64,000 nt of DNA from Novosphingobium sp. IK01 (GCF_033242265.1 NZ_BTFW01000001.1:1488001-1552000), one strand, 5' to 3'. Shown: positions 41,875 to 51,078, counted from the first letter of the stretch. Translations and numbers: made by a program. Notes: a model not told the origin generated them from the letters alone.

Positions 41875-44823
41875 TTATTTCACCGGCACATCGCCGGGCT
41901 TTCCACCCGTGTCGCCCCCCTTGGCCGCAGGGACAACTTCGACCCGCCACGCGCGATCCTGACGCAGATAGCGCGCGGCCAGCGCCTGCATCGCCTGGGG
42001 GGTAGTGTGGCTGTAATCGGCCAGGATCGAGCGGATGTCGTCGAACTTGCCCGGTTCGAGCGCGCCCCCGCCCAGCAGCGACATGTAGAAGGCATTGCCC
42101 GTGCTCGCCCGCGTAATCAATTGCTTGAGCGGTTCGGTCACGCGCTCGATCTCGTCGCTCGTGGGCGGGCTCTCGGCCAGATCGGCGGCGATCTTGTCGG
42201 TGGCGGTAAAGAAGGCCGGAAGGTCGCCGGGGCGCAGCTGGACGGTCGCGCCCATGTAGCCGCCCGAAGGCAGGTCCATCGGCCAGACCGATTCGACCTG
42301 CGGGGCATAGGACGCGCCGATCTTCTCGCGCATCTCGTCGAACAGGCGGTTGTTGGCGATCTGGGCCAGAATTTCGAGCTGGCGCGATTCATGGACGCCC
42401 GCGCGCCCGCCTCCCGTCGGCCAGACGACCATGGCCGCCGCCGTATCCGCGTCGCCCGTGTGGGTGAGGACCAGCGGCGTCTGACTGGGGGCAGGCAAAT
42501 GGGCATTGAGCGGGGGCGTGGCCACCGGCGCACGCGGGGCGAGCGCGCCGAACGTGGCCTCGAGTGCGGCAAGCCCGTCCTCGCGCTTGAAATCGCCGAA
42601 CAGGTCGACCTCGATCGGCCCTTGCGCGAGCAGCGGCTCCCACACCCGGCGGAAGTCCTGCGGGGTCACCGTGTCGAGCGCGGCGGGATCGGGCATCTTG
42701 TAGCGCGGATCGCGGTCCTTGAGCAGGTAGCCGATGTCGCGCTGGAGCGCGGCCTGCGGCGAGCTGGCGCTGGCCGCCCATTGCAGCCTGGCCGCGGCCA
42801 CCGCGCGCACGATCGGGTTGGGGTCCCAGCGCGGCTGCCCCAGCTTGGCCGCAAACAGGTAGAGCTGGTCCTTCAGGTCCGCCGGGCGGGTATCGGCGTC
42901 GAATTCGAAGGCCGTATCGTCGAGCTTGAAGTCGAGCGCGAACTTGCGGCCCGTGGCCAGCTCGTCCATCGCATTGCGGTCGACATTGCCAAAACCGGTT
43001 TCCATCAGCGCCATGTTGCCCAGCGGGCCATAGACCGCATCCTTTGGCGCGATGGCGGCAAGCCCCCCGCCAAAGCGGATGCGCACGATGATCCGCCCCG
43101 GTTCGGCATCATTGGCCCAGAGCAGCGCCTTGACCCCGTTCGACAGGGTCAGCCGCTCGATCCCCAGAATGCCGGTCTGCACGTCTTCCTTGACGGTGCC
43201 GGGCACGCCGAGCGCGGGCAACTGGGCAAACGTCAGCTTGTCGCCGGGCAGGCGGATGCTGGTGGTGAGCACCGGCTGGGCGACGAGCGCGGCGCGCACG
43301 TCCTGCGCGGTGGCGCCCGTGTCGGTCGGCGTGGTCAGCATGCCGCGCACGACCGTCCCCCGGAACAGCGCGCGTGTGTGCTCCAGCACGGCCTGCGGGG
43401 TGAACAGCGGCAGCGACTTCTTGAAGATCGCGTAGACGGTATCCGGGTTGGCGACCGTCTCGCGGATGTCGACCGCCTGGGTGATGTCGTCGGCCAGGGC
43501 CGAACCGGCCTGGGTGCGCTGGGTCTCGACCGGAACCTTGAAGGCCACGTCGAACTCGGCCACTTCGCGCTCGATGTCGGCCTGCGAGGGCGGCTGGGCC
43601 AGCGCATCGGCGATCACCCCGCGCACGTCGTGCACGGCGGCCTTCCAGTCGTTGCCCAACGGGGTGACGCTGACCATCGTGGTATCGGCCGAGCGCGCAT
43701 AGTTCTGCTGGTCGACCGAGGCATCGAGATAGCTGCCCCCGGCCCGCGCGCGCACCTTGATGCGGCGGTTGATCAGCGCCAGCGCCAGCCGGTCGATCAT
43801 CAGCCCCTGGTTATAGGCGATGGTATCGGCATGCTTCTTCCACGGGCGCACGATCGCATAGTTGAACTGGAGCGGCACGCTCGGCTCGACTATCACGCGC
43901 GTCTCGCCCACCGGATTGGCCGGATCAGCCCCCTTGGGCGCCACCGGCTTGCCGAAATCGGCGGGGGCGGGCTTGGGGCCCCTGGCCTTCCAGCCCCCGA
44001 ACCACTTGTCGATCTGGGCGATCATGGCCTGCGGCTCGGCATCGCCAGCCACCACGATGATCGTGTTGTCGGGGCGATACCACTTGTCGTGGAAGGCCTT
44101 GACGCTGGCGGGGGTGGCGGCCTGAAGCGTCTCGACCGTGCCGATGGGCGAACGCGTGGCGGCCGGCTGCCCGGCAAAGAACAACTCGCGCGTGGCGTCC
44201 ATCACACGGGTCTGGGGGCCCGCGCGCTCGCGCATTTCGGCCAGCACGATGGGCACTTCGGTCTTCACCCCGGCAGGCGTGAAGATGGGCGCGGCGATCA
44301 TGCCCGACAGGAGCATGAACGTCTCGTCGAGCTTGGCCGGGGTGATTGCGGGAAGGTCGAGCTTGTAGACGGTCTGGGTACCGCTGGTCTCGGCGTTGGT
44401 GTCGCTGCCGAATGTCGCGCCCAGGCGCTGCCAGGTGGGGATCGCCTCGCCCGACTTCAGGTACTTCGAATCGCGGAACGTGAGGTGCTCGATCAGGTGG
44501 GCATAGCCGCGCTGGGCATCGGTTTCATAAAACGAACCGGCATCGACCAGCACGCGCACCGAGATCTGCTCGGGCGGCACCCCGTTGTGGCGCACGGCAT
44601 AGCGGATGCCGTTGGGCAGGCGCCCGAAAATCCATTCCTTGTCCTGCGGCACGTCGCTCCCGGCATAGAGCCAGTTCTGCGCGCTGCCTGCCGTGGTCCC
44701 GGTTGTCGTGGCCGGGGAAACCACGGGCCGCGCCTGAGCCCCGACCCCAAGAGGAGCCGTACCGGCAAGGAGGGCAAAAACCAGAAAAGCGAAGCGCCGC
44801 GAGGGCCGGATATTCGATCGCAT
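41875..44823 (-). CDS. M16-family zinc peptidase, exported, two fused units
   Basis: A 982-residue pitrilysin-family protease with a signal peptide (FAFLVFALLAGTAPLGVGAQ, to about residue 30). The first M16 half holds the inverted zinc motif HLIEHL (HxxEH at 109-113) and a downstream Glu in the ETSGTQTVYKL region. The second half (from about 500) lacks HxxEH, as usual for the inactive partner domain. The PqqL-like length suggests a single-chain periplasmic protease. ATG at 44823 is chosen since it gives the signal peptide directly. Upstream is an FKBP isomerase, which may be cotranscribed. Confidence 0.92.
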   Translation of the reverse strand: MRSNIRPSRRFAFLVFALLAGTAPLGVGAQARPVVSPATTTGTTAGSAQNWLYAGSDVPQDKEWIFGRLPNGIRYAVRHNGVPPEQISVRVLVDAGSFYETDAQRGYAHLIEHLTFRDSKYLKSGEAIPTWQRLGATFGSDTNAETSGTQTVYKLDLPAITPAKLDETFMLLSGMIAAPIFTPAGVKTEVPIVLAEMRERAGPQTRVMDATRELFFAGQPAATRSPIGTVETLQAATPASVKAFHDKWYRPDNTIIVVAGDAEPQAMIAQIDKWFGGWKARGPKPAPADFGKPVAPKGADPANPVGETRVIVEPSVPLQFNYAIVRPWKKHADTIAYNQGLMIDRLALALINRRIKVRARAGGSYLDASVDQQNYARSADTTMVSVTPLGNDWKAAVHDVRGVIADALAQPPSQADIEREVAEFDVAFKVPVETQRTQAGSALADDITQAVDIRETVANPDTVYAIFKKSLPLFTPQAVLEHTRALFRGTVVRGMLTTPTDTGATAQDVRAALVAQPVLTTSIRLPGDKLTFAQLPALGVPGTVKEDVQTGILGIERLTLSNGVKALLWANDAEPGRIIVRIRFGGGLAAIAPKDAVYGPLGNMALMETGFGNVDRNAMDELATGRKFALDFKLDDTAFEFDADTRPADLKDQLYLFAAKLGQPRWDPNPIVRAVAAARLQWAASASSPQAALQRDIGYLLKDRDPRYKMPDPAALDTVTPQDFRRVWEPLLAQGPIEVDLFGDFKREDGLAALEATFGALAPRAPVATPPLNAHLPAPSQTPLVLTHTGDADTAAAMVVWPTGGGRAGVHESRQLEILAQIANNRLFDEMREKIGASYAPQVESVWPMDLPSGGYMGATVQLRPGDLPAFFTATDKIAADLAESPPTSDEIERVTEPLKQLITRASTGNAFYMSLLGGGALEPGKFDDIRSILADYSHTTPQAMQALAARYLRQDRAWRVEVVPAAKGGDTGGKPGDVPVK

Positions 44824-44923
44824 GGCGCGACTATAGGAAGCGTGTTTGTGAAGGGCCAGTGAATAGAATTCCTTCCGTTCGACTGGCCCCTTCCTCGATT
44901 CGCCGCTTTTATGACGGCCTGGA

Positions 44924-45583
44924 TCAGGACTTCGGTTTCGGTGCGGCAGGCGCGGCGCCTGCTTCAGCCGCCTTGGCATCCCCCTGCGGCGCGGCTTGCG
45001 CAGCAGCCGCCGCCGCGCGCATCTGCTCGACTTCGGCGGCGGTCTTGAAATCGACGAGTTCGACCTGGAACACCAGATCGGCGTTGGGCGGAATGGTATC
45101 GCCACCGCCTTGCGCGCCATAGCCGAGGGTCGAAGGCACGCAGAAGCGCCAGATGCTGCCCTTGGCCATCAGTTGCAGGCCTTCGGAAAAGCCGGGAATC
45201 ACCCCTTCGACCGGAAAGGCCGCCGCGGAATTCTGGTCGAATACACGCCCGTCAGCCGCCAGATAGCCGATATAGTTGACCAGAACATAGTCACCCTTGC
45301 CCGGATGGGCAGCCGTTGCCGCCTTGAGCGTGAGCGTGCCCAGCCCCGACGCGGTCTTGGTGCTGCACTGGCGCTGGCCGGCACTGATCACCGGCATCAA
45401 GGGCACGGGCAGGATCGCGGTGGAGAGCGCAGGCGCCGCCACTGCCGGGCGCGGCGCGGCGCGATGAGCTGCCGGACGAACGGGAGCAGCCTGTGCCGGA
45501 GCGACAGAAAAAGCGCCCGCACCCAGAACAAGTGAAGCCAGCGGCGCCAGACGCGCCAGCGAACGGATAAGAACATGGGTCAT
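44924..45583 (-). CDS. FKBP-type peptidyl-prolyl isomerase, exported
   Basis: A 219-residue periplasmic prolyl isomerase. The signal peptide (about 1-34) is followed by a Pro/Ala-rich linker, and the single FKBP domain (about 78-182) shows YVLVNYIGYLADGRVFD-like strands, EGVIPGFSEGLQLMAKGS, LGYGAQGG and TIPPNADLVFQVELVDF. A C-terminal Ala/Gln/Pro-rich helix ends in PKPKS. I chose ATG 45583; an ATG at 45595 is also possible. It sits just upstream of the M16 peptidase on the same strand and diverges from nfuA. Confidence 0.9.
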   Translation of the reverse strand: MTHVLIRSLARLAPLASLVLGAGAFSVAPAQAAPVRPAAHRAAPRPAVAAPALSTAILPVPLMPVISAGQRQCSTKTASGLGTLTLKAATAAHPGKGDYVLVNYIGYLAADGRVFDQNSAAAFPVEGVIPGFSEGLQLMAKGSIWRFCVPSTLGYGAQGGGDTIPPNADLVFQVELVDFKTAAEVEQMRAAAAAAQAAPQGDAKAAEAGAAPAAPKPKS

Positions 45584-45695
45584 GGCGCATGTCATAGCAG
45601 CGCCGCCCCCCCGAGCCAGAGAAAAGCAGCGCAAATCGCCTCGTCGCACGCCTGCACCCTCTTGACCCTCGTCCCCCCGGTCCTAAATGGCCAGT

Positions 45696-46271
45696 ATGTT
45701 CATTGAAACCGAAACCACGCCGAATCCGGCCACGCTCAAGTTCCTGCCCGGCGAACTCGTCATGGCCAGTGGCACGCGCGCGTTCACCTCGCCCGAAGAG
45801 GCCGAGGCTTCGCCGTTGGCCCAGGCTCTGTTTTCGCTCGGTGACGTGACCGAAATCCTGTTCGGTCGCGACTTCGTCTCGGTGACGATTGCGCCGGGCG
45901 CCCAGTGGAGCGATGCCAAGCCGCAGGTTCTGGCCATTCTGCTTGATCATTTCGTATCGCAGGCGCCGCTTTTCGCCGCCGGTTCGGCGCAGAACATCGT
46001 CGTTCCTGCCGAGGACGAGGATTTCGCCGACGATCCCGCCGATGCCGAAATCGTCGAGCAGATCAAGGACCTGATCGAGACCCGCGTGCGCCCCGCCGTG
46101 GCCAACGATGGCGGCGACATCGTCTATCGCGGCTTCCGCGACGGCGTGGTCTACCTCAAGATGCAGGGTGCCTGCTCAGGCTGCCCCTCGTCGACCGCCA
46201 CGCTCAAGAACGGCATCGAAAGCCTGATCAGGCACTATGTTCCTGAAGTGAACGAAGTCCGCGCGGCCTGA
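45696..46271 (+). CDS. NfuA-like iron-sulfur cluster carrier protein
   Basis: A 191-residue protein with an N-terminal Nfu domain (MFIETETTPNPATLKFLPGE) and a C-terminal NifU domain whose CSGCPSS motif (near 160) binds a bridging [4Fe-4S] cluster for delivery to target enzymes. This is the alphaproteobacterial and mitochondrial NFU1 arrangement. ATG 45696 matches the usual MFI start; an in-frame ATG at 45687 adds three residues. The downstream order tsaB-rimI-mucR-fur is conserved in sphingomonads. MiaB, a likely client with Fe-S clusters, is 3.4 kb downstream. Confidence 0.93.
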   Translation: MFIETETTPNPATLKFLPGELVMASGTRAFTSPEEAEASPLAQALFSLGDVTEILFGRDFVSVTIAPGAQWSDAKPQVLAILLDHFVSQAPLFAAGSAQNIVVPAEDEDFADDPADAEIVEQIKDLIETRVRPAVANDGGDIVYRGFRDGVVYLKMQGACSGCPSSTATLKNGIESLIRHYVPEVNEVRAA

Positions 46272-46302
46272 CCGCCCATCCATACCTGACTTGCCCGCCT
46301 CC

Positions 46303-46998
46303 ATGACCCAGCCTGTCTCCTCCCCCTTTGCCTCGCGCCGTCTGGTGATCGACAGCGCCACCGAAAACTGTTCGGTCGCGCTGTTCGAGGGGGATCGCCT
46401 GCTGGCGGGGGAAAGCCGGATGCTCGGCCGCGGCCATGCCGAGGCGCTCGTGCCGATGATCGCGGCCCTGCCCGACCGGGGCCGCGCCGCCGCCATCGTG
46501 GTCGACAGCGGCCCAGGCAGCTTTACCGGCATTCGTGTCGGCCTTGCCGCCGCGCGGGCGCTCGGCCTCGCGTGGGACGCGCCGGTCGCGGGCTATGAAA
46601 GCCTCTCGCTGGTGGCCGCGATGGCCCTTGCGACCGCGCCCCAATCTGGCGTCGACGTGGTGATGACCGGCGGCCACGGCGAATGGTTCTTCCGCCCGTT
46701 CGACGCGCAAGGCCTGCCACTGGCCCCGCTGGCCTCGCTCCCGCCCGAAGCGGTGATCGCAAGGCTGTCCGCGCCGCTCGTCGCGGGCAGCCAGGCAGAG
46801 GCCTGCCTTCAGGCCGCGCGGGACAGCCGCCCCGATCTTTTCGCCCTGCCGCACATTGCCCTGCCACTTTGGCCCGATGCACGCTCGGCCCTGCTGCTCG
46901 CGCCCGGCCTGCTGTTCGATGGCGCCGCCCCGGCCTATGGCCGCGCGCCCGATGCGCGCCTGCCCACCAGTTCATCAACGGCTCCACAGGCGGCATGA
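46303..46998 (+). CDS. tsaB: tRNA threonylcarbamoyladenosine biosynthesis protein TsaB
   Basis: A 231-residue ASKHA-fold partner of TsaD needed to make t6A37 in tRNAs. The opening LVIDSATENCSVALFEGDRL and the DSGPGSFTGIRVGLAAARALGLA segment (near 68-91) are the family marks. It ends in ATGA overlapping rimI. ATG 46303 is preferred to the upstream TTG at 46291. Confidence 0.93.
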   Translation: MTQPVSSPFASRRLVIDSATENCSVALFEGDRLLAGESRMLGRGHAEALVPMIAALPDRGRAAAIVVDSGPGSFTGIRVGLAAARALGLAWDAPVAGYESLSLVAAMALATAPQSGVDVVMTGGHGEWFFRPFDAQGLPLAPLASLPPEAVIARLSAPLVAGSQAEACLQAARDSRPDLFALPHIALPLWPDARSALLLAPGLLFDGAAPAYGRAPDARLPTSSSTAPQAA

Positions 46999-47462
46999 GC
47001 GCGCCGGTCGAAGATCTGGACCGCATCATGGCCGTGATGACCACGGCCTTCCCTCCCGACTATGGCGAGGCATGGAACCGCCGTCAGGTCAGCGATTCCC
47101 TGCTGATCGGACGCACCCGTTATGGATTGATCGACGCGCAAGGGCGCCCCGATCCCGTCGATGCGTCATCGACTGCCGGCTTCTTCCTTTCGCGCAGTAT
47201 TTTCGACGAAGAAGAACTTCTGCTCTTCGCGATTGCCCCTGCCTGTCGTCGCAAGGGACTGGGCGATTGCCTGCTCAGGCGCTTTATTGATGAAGCGCGT
47301 GAAATGGGCATGTCGCGCATCTTTCTCGAAATGCGCGAAGGAAATCCGGCAGGTATTCTTTACCGGAAACACGGTTTCCAGCAGGTCGGCATTCGCCCCG
47401 GTTACTATCGCAGCCTTGAAGGCGACAGAATCAGCGCGATCAGCCAGGAACTTCGTCTTTGA
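46995..47462 (+). CDS. rimI: Ribosomal-protein-alanine N-acetyltransferase RimI
   Basis: GNAT-family acetyltransferase of 155 residues expected to acetylate the N-terminus of ribosomal protein S18 (rpsR is elsewhere in this window). The acetyl-CoA motif is CRRKGLGDCLLRRFI (R/Q-x-x-G-x-G/A type, near 88-102), followed by FLEMREGNPAGILYRKHGF, the usual RimI continuation. Coupled to tsaB by a 4-nt overlap. Assignment as RimI rests on the conserved tsaB-rimI pairing. Confidence 0.88.
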   Translation: MSAPVEDLDRIMAVMTTAFPPDYGEAWNRRQVSDSLLIGRTRYGLIDAQGRPDPVDASSTAGFFLSRSIFDEEELLLFAIAPACRRKGLGDCLLRRFIDEAREMGMSRIFLEMREGNPAGILYRKHGFQQVGIRPGYYRSLEGDRISAISQELRL

Positions 47463-47637
47463 CGGCAAAATTGCCTGATCCAAAGACGAGTGAATTTTTT
47501 GTCATTTAGAACCGTACTTAACCTTCGTTTACTTGTTTCACGAAAACAGGGGCGTATAGAACGATCCGTGCCCTCGAACATTCGAGACAACACCAAAATT
47601 CAGGTCGCACTGAAAAAACAAAGAAAGCCGGATCGCA
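47463..47637. promoter_or_regulatory. AT-rich promoter region of mucR
   Basis: 175 bp markedly richer in A/T than the surroundings, with T- and A-runs such as GAATTTTTTGTCATT near 47492 and GAAAAAACAAAGAAAG just before the start codon. MucR-family proteins bind AT-rich DNA with T-A steps and often repress themselves, so autoregulation here is likely but inferred. Confidence 0.55.
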
Positions 47638-48087
47638 ATGAGTGAAATCGAAAACGACATGCGGGAAACCCTTATCACGCTGACTTCGGACATTGTTGCT
47701 GCTCACGTGAGCAATAACAGTGTGTCGGTCGGTGATCTGCCGACGCTGATCTCCAACGTCTATTCCGCGCTCGCCGGTCTTTCACCTTCGGAACCGGTTG
47801 CCGAAACCGCGCCGGAGCCCGCCGTTTCGATTCGCGCTTCGGTCAAGAACGATCACATCGTCTGCCTCGAAGACGGCAAGAAGCTCAAGATGCTCAAGCG
47901 TCACCTTGCCACCCGCTACAACATGACCCCGGAACAGTATCGCCAGCGCTGGAATCTTCCCGCCGACTATCCGATGGTTGCCCCGGCCTATGCCGAGAAG
48001 CGCCGTGAACTGGCCAAGAAGATCGGCCTGGGCCGCAAGCCCGCCGCTCCTGCCAAGCGCAGCCGTACCAAGGCCGCTGCCGCCTGA
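47638..48087 (+). CDS. mucR: MucR/Ros-family transcriptional regulator
   Basis: A 149-residue regulator. The N-terminal helices (about 1-50) form the oligomerisation region. The DNA-binding domain (about 70-125) opens DHIVCLEDGKKLKMLKRHL and continues RYNMTPEQYRQRWNLPADYP, the family signature. Ros-type zinc ligands would be Cys76, Asp79, His89 and a second His; the last position holds Arg93 or Tyr94, so the site is incomplete. A basic Ala/Lys tail ends the protein. In other alphaproteobacteria MucR controls exopolysaccharide, motility and cell cycle, all of which have candidate targets nearby. Confidence 0.93.
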   Translation: MSEIENDMRETLITLTSDIVAAHVSNNSVSVGDLPTLISNVYSALAGLSPSEPVAETAPEPAVSIRASVKNDHIVCLEDGKKLKMLKRHLATRYNMTPEQYRQRWNLPADYPMVAPAYAEKRRELAKKIGLGRKPAAPAKRSRTKAAAA

Positions 48088-48123
48088 TGACGGGCACCGC
48101 CTGATGGCAAGCCCTGCCTGATG

Positions 48124-48163
48124 GCGAAAGGGCCGGCCCCCTTTGCGGGTCCGGCCCTTTCGC
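48124..48163 (+). terminator. Hairpin terminator after mucR
   Basis: A 13-bp perfect stem GCGAAAGGGCCGG (48124-48136) and its complement (48151-48163) with a 14-nt loop. The T tract is short (TTTC) and within the stem, so efficiency is uncertain. Confidence 0.7.
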
Positions 48164-48310
48164 GCGCCCTTCGCGCGATGTTGTCAACACCGTTTTACCG
48201 CCACTTTACAGACCTTTAACCAGGTTTATCGGCTTTACGGATGCTACGCGGTTAACAACCCCGTCAAAGTCCTGTATCGGTCGTCGTCCCATCCTCTTGA
48301 CGAGACAAGT

Positions 48311-48745
48311 GTGCACCGCGTGATCGACCTCGAAGCCCTTTGCGCCGAACGTGGCCTGCGCATCACCGAACAGCGCCGCGTGATTGCCCAAGTCCTGTCT
48401 GAAAGCAGCGACCACCCGGACGTGGAGAAGCTCCACGAACGCGCTTCCGCGCGCGATCCGCGCATCTCGATCGCCACGGTCTACCGCACCGTGCGCCTGT
48501 TCGAGGAAGCCGGCATCCTCGACCGCCACGATTTCGGCGATGGCCGTGCGCGCTACGAAGCCACGCCCGAAGCCCATCACGACCATCTGATCGATGTCGA
48601 AAGCGGCAAGGTGATCGAATTCGTCGATCCCGAACTCGAACAGCTCCAGCGCCAGATCGCGGAAAAGCTCGGCTATCGTCTGGTCGACCACCGCATGGAA
48701 CTCTACGGCGTCAAGCTGGGCCGGGACACCACGCGCGAAGGCTGA
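48311..48745 (+). CDS. fur: Fur-family metal-responsive repressor
   Basis: A 144-residue regulator with the Fur winged-helix domain (LCAERGLRITEQRRVIAQVL, then SIATVYRTVRLFEEAGILDRHDF, about 10-75) and the dimerisation domain with the His cluster HHDHLID (89-95). The CxxC pairs typical of gammaproteobacterial Fur are missing: DVES replaces the first pair, as usual in alphaproteobacterial Fur/Mur. The start is GTG 48311. A longer frame upstream exists but is not conserved in appearance. It could sense iron or manganese; without its targets the metal is uncertain. Confidence 0.88.
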   Translation: MHRVIDLEALCAERGLRITEQRRVIAQVLSESSDHPDVEKLHERASARDPRISIATVYRTVRLFEEAGILDRHDFGDGRARYEATPEAHHDHLIDVESGKVIEFVDPELEQLQRQIAEKLGYRLVDHRMELYGVKLGRDTTREG

Positions 48746-48781
48746 TCCTTCCTCCCTGTTTTCTGCTCCGGGACCGACCTG

Positions 48782-49660
48782 ATGACCGCCCGTCGTTCCA
48801 GCACGTCCCTCCCCGACAGCGCCGAAAACAGGCCCGCCAACAGGCCTGTCGGCATTCTGGGCGCCTGCCGCATCGGCTGGCGCCTTGCCGGGATCGTTCT
48901 TGCGCTGCTGGTCTGCGTGCCGCTGCACTATGTCTGGCGGACCGTCCATTACGGCTCGCCGATCCCGCGCCTGTTCCTGTCGATCGCCGCGCGCCTGTTC
49001 GGCGCGCGCCTGCGCATTCACGGAACACCGCTGCGCCGCGATGTCTTCTACATCAGCAACCACCTGACGTGGCTTGACATTCTCGCCCTTGGCGCCGCCA
49101 GCGGCACGGCCTTCGTATCCAAGGCCGAAGTGGGGGAAGCGCCGGTTCTGGGCTGGCTCGCCCGGCTCAACCGCACCGTCTTCGTCAGCCGCGAGGACCG
49201 CATGGGCGTGGCCGACCAGATCAACCGCCTGCGCGAGGCACTGGCCGACAACTGGGCGATCACCGTCTTTCCCGAAGGCACCACGACCGACGGCCACTCG
49301 CTGCTGCCATTCAAGACGGCGATGCTGCGCGTGCTCGAACCACCCCCGCCCGGCGTGATGGTCCAGCCCGTCGTGCTCGATTATGGCCCCTTGGCCGAAT
49401 GGATCGCCTGGTATGGCGAGGAACCGGGGCTCGACAACGTAAAGCGCGTGTTGGCGCGGCGCGGCAGCTTCCGGCTCGACATCCACTTCCTCGACCCGTT
49501 CGACCCGCGCGACTTCCCCGGACGCAAGGCCATCGCCGCGCAGGCCCGCGCGCGCATCGTTCCGGCGATGGAGCGCAATCTGGGCAAACCCTTGCGCCCC
49601 TTCGCGCAGGACGTGCCGCAAGTCGGCTATCGCCCGCAACAGCCCGGCAGCACCGCCTGA
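48782..49660 (+). CDS. plsC: 1-acyl-sn-glycerol-3-phosphate acyltransferase (PlsC-like)
   Basis: Inner-membrane acyltransferase of 292 residues for phosphatidic acid synthesis. A membrane helix lies near 37-58. The catalytic NHLTWLD (H-x4-D, near 96-102) and the glycerol-phosphate site FPEGTTTDGH (near 163-172) are intact. It sits between fur and miaB on the same strand, an order shared by sphingomonads. Some related proteins acylate other lipids, for example ornithine lipids; that cannot be excluded. Confidence 0.9.
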   Translation: MTARRSSTSLPDSAENRPANRPVGILGACRIGWRLAGIVLALLVCVPLHYVWRTVHYGSPIPRLFLSIAARLFGARLRIHGTPLRRDVFYISNHLTWLDILALGAASGTAFVSKAEVGEAPVLGWLARLNRTVFVSREDRMGVADQINRLREALADNWAITVFPEGTTTDGHSLLPFKTAMLRVLEPPPPGVMVQPVVLDYGPLAEWIAWYGEEPGLDNVKRVLARRGSFRLDIHFLDPFDPRDFPGRKAIAAQARARIVPAMERNLGKPLRPFAQDVPQVGYRPQQPGSTA

Positions 49661-49700
49661 GGTTTCATTTTGCGCGCGATTGCCTTATGGCGCGCGCCTT

Positions 49701-51056
49701 ATGCCCGCAGAGACTCCCGCACAGACCCAGACCCCTCCCCGTCAGCCCCAGCCCAAGACGTTCCACGTCAAGAGCTTCGGCTGCCAGATGAACGTCTATG
49801 ACGGCGAGCGCATGGCCGAACTGCTCGCCGCGCAGGGCATGACCGCCAGCGACGAACGCGACGGCGCCGATCTGGTCGTGCTCAACACCTGCCATATCCG
49901 TGAAAAGGCCACAGAAAAGGTCTATTCCGACATTGGCCGCCTGCGCCGGGCCGATGGCAGCACCCCGCTGATCGCGGTGGCCGGTTGCGTCGCCCAGGCC
50001 GAGGGCGAGGAAATCATGGCGCGCGCACCCTCGGTCAAGGTCGTCGTCGGGCCGCAGGCCTATCACCGCCTGCCCGAAATGGTCGCCGATGCCGCCGCCG
50101 GAAAGTCGGGCACCGAAACCGACATGCCCGCCGAGGCGAAATTCGCCGCCCTGCCCAAGCGCCGCCGCTCTGGCCCCAGCGCGTTCCTGACCGTGCAGGA
50201 AGGCTGTGACAAGTTCTGCACCTATTGCGTGGTACCCTATACCCGCGGCGCGGAAATCTCGCGGCCCTTCGCCGATCTGGTCGAGGAAGCCCGGCTGCTG
50301 GTCGCTGGCGGCGCGCGCGAGATCACCCTGCTGGGCCAGAACGTCAACGCCTGGGCCGGACAGGACGACAAGGGCCGCGCCATCGGCCTCGACGGGCTGA
50401 TCCGCGTGCTGGCCGCCGATCCCGATCTGGCGCGCATCCGCTATACCACCAGCCATCCCAACGACATGAGCGAGGGGCTGATCGCCGCCCATGGCGAGAT
50501 CGACAAGCTGATGCCGTTCCTCCACCTTCCGGTGCAGGCGGGCAACGACCGCGTGCTCAAGGCCATGAACCGCAGCCACACGGTCGAAAGCTATCTGAAG
50601 ATCCTCGACCGCGTGCGCGCGGCGCGCCCCGACATCGCGCTTTCGGGCGATTTCATCGTCGGCTTCCCCGGCGAGACCGAGGCGGAATTTCAGGACACGC
50701 TCGATCTGGTCGGCCAGGTGCGCCATGCGCAGGCCTTCAGCTTCAAGTATTCGCCGCGTCCGGGCACGCCCGCCGCGACGATGGACGGCCAGATTGCCGC
50801 AGAGGTGATGGACGAGCGCCTCCAGCGCCTTCAGGCCGCGCTCACGCGCGATGCCACGGCCTTCAATCAGGCCAGCGTGGGCAGGCGGTGCCAGGTTCTG
50901 GTCGAGCGGCGCGGACGCCACGAGGGCCAGTGGCTGGGCAAGTCGCCCTGGCTGCAATCGGTCCACTTCACCGGCGAAGCGGCCATTGGCGATCTGGTGA
51001 CCGTCGATCTGGTTCAGGCCGGGCCCAATTCGCTGGCCGGGCAACTGGTCGGCTGA
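49701..51056 (+). CDS. miaB: tRNA-2-methylthio-N6-dimethylallyladenosine synthase MiaB
   Basis: Radical-SAM methylthiotransferase of 451 residues acting on i6A37 of tRNAs. Three domains are seen: UPF0004 with its three cluster cysteines (SFGCQMNVYD, NTCHIREKA, AGCVAQAEGE), the radical-SAM core CDKFCTYCVVPYTRG (C-x3-C-x2-C, near 172) and a TRAM domain at the C-terminus (about 385-445). The ATG at 49701 is chosen, giving a Pro/Gln-rich leader before KTFHVKSFGC. Two Fe-S clusters make it a possible client of the nearby NfuA. Confidence 0.97.
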   Translation: MPAETPAQTQTPPRQPQPKTFHVKSFGCQMNVYDGERMAELLAAQGMTASDERDGADLVVLNTCHIREKATEKVYSDIGRLRRADGSTPLIAVAGCVAQAEGEEIMARAPSVKVVVGPQAYHRLPEMVADAAAGKSGTETDMPAEAKFAALPKRRRSGPSAFLTVQEGCDKFCTYCVVPYTRGAEISRPFADLVEEARLLVAGGAREITLLGQNVNAWAGQDDKGRAIGLDGLIRVLAADPDLARIRYTTSHPNDMSEGLIAAHGEIDKLMPFLHLPVQAGNDRVLKAMNRSHTVESYLKILDRVRAARPDIALSGDFIVGFPGETEAEFQDTLDLVGQVRHAQAFSFKYSPRPGTPAATMDGQIAAEVMDERLQRLQAALTRDATAFNQASVGRRCQVLVERRGRHEGQWLGKSPWLQSVHFTGEAAIGDLVTVDLVQAGPNSLAGQLVG

Positions 51057-51078
51057 AAAGCGGTTTCATGACGCCATG

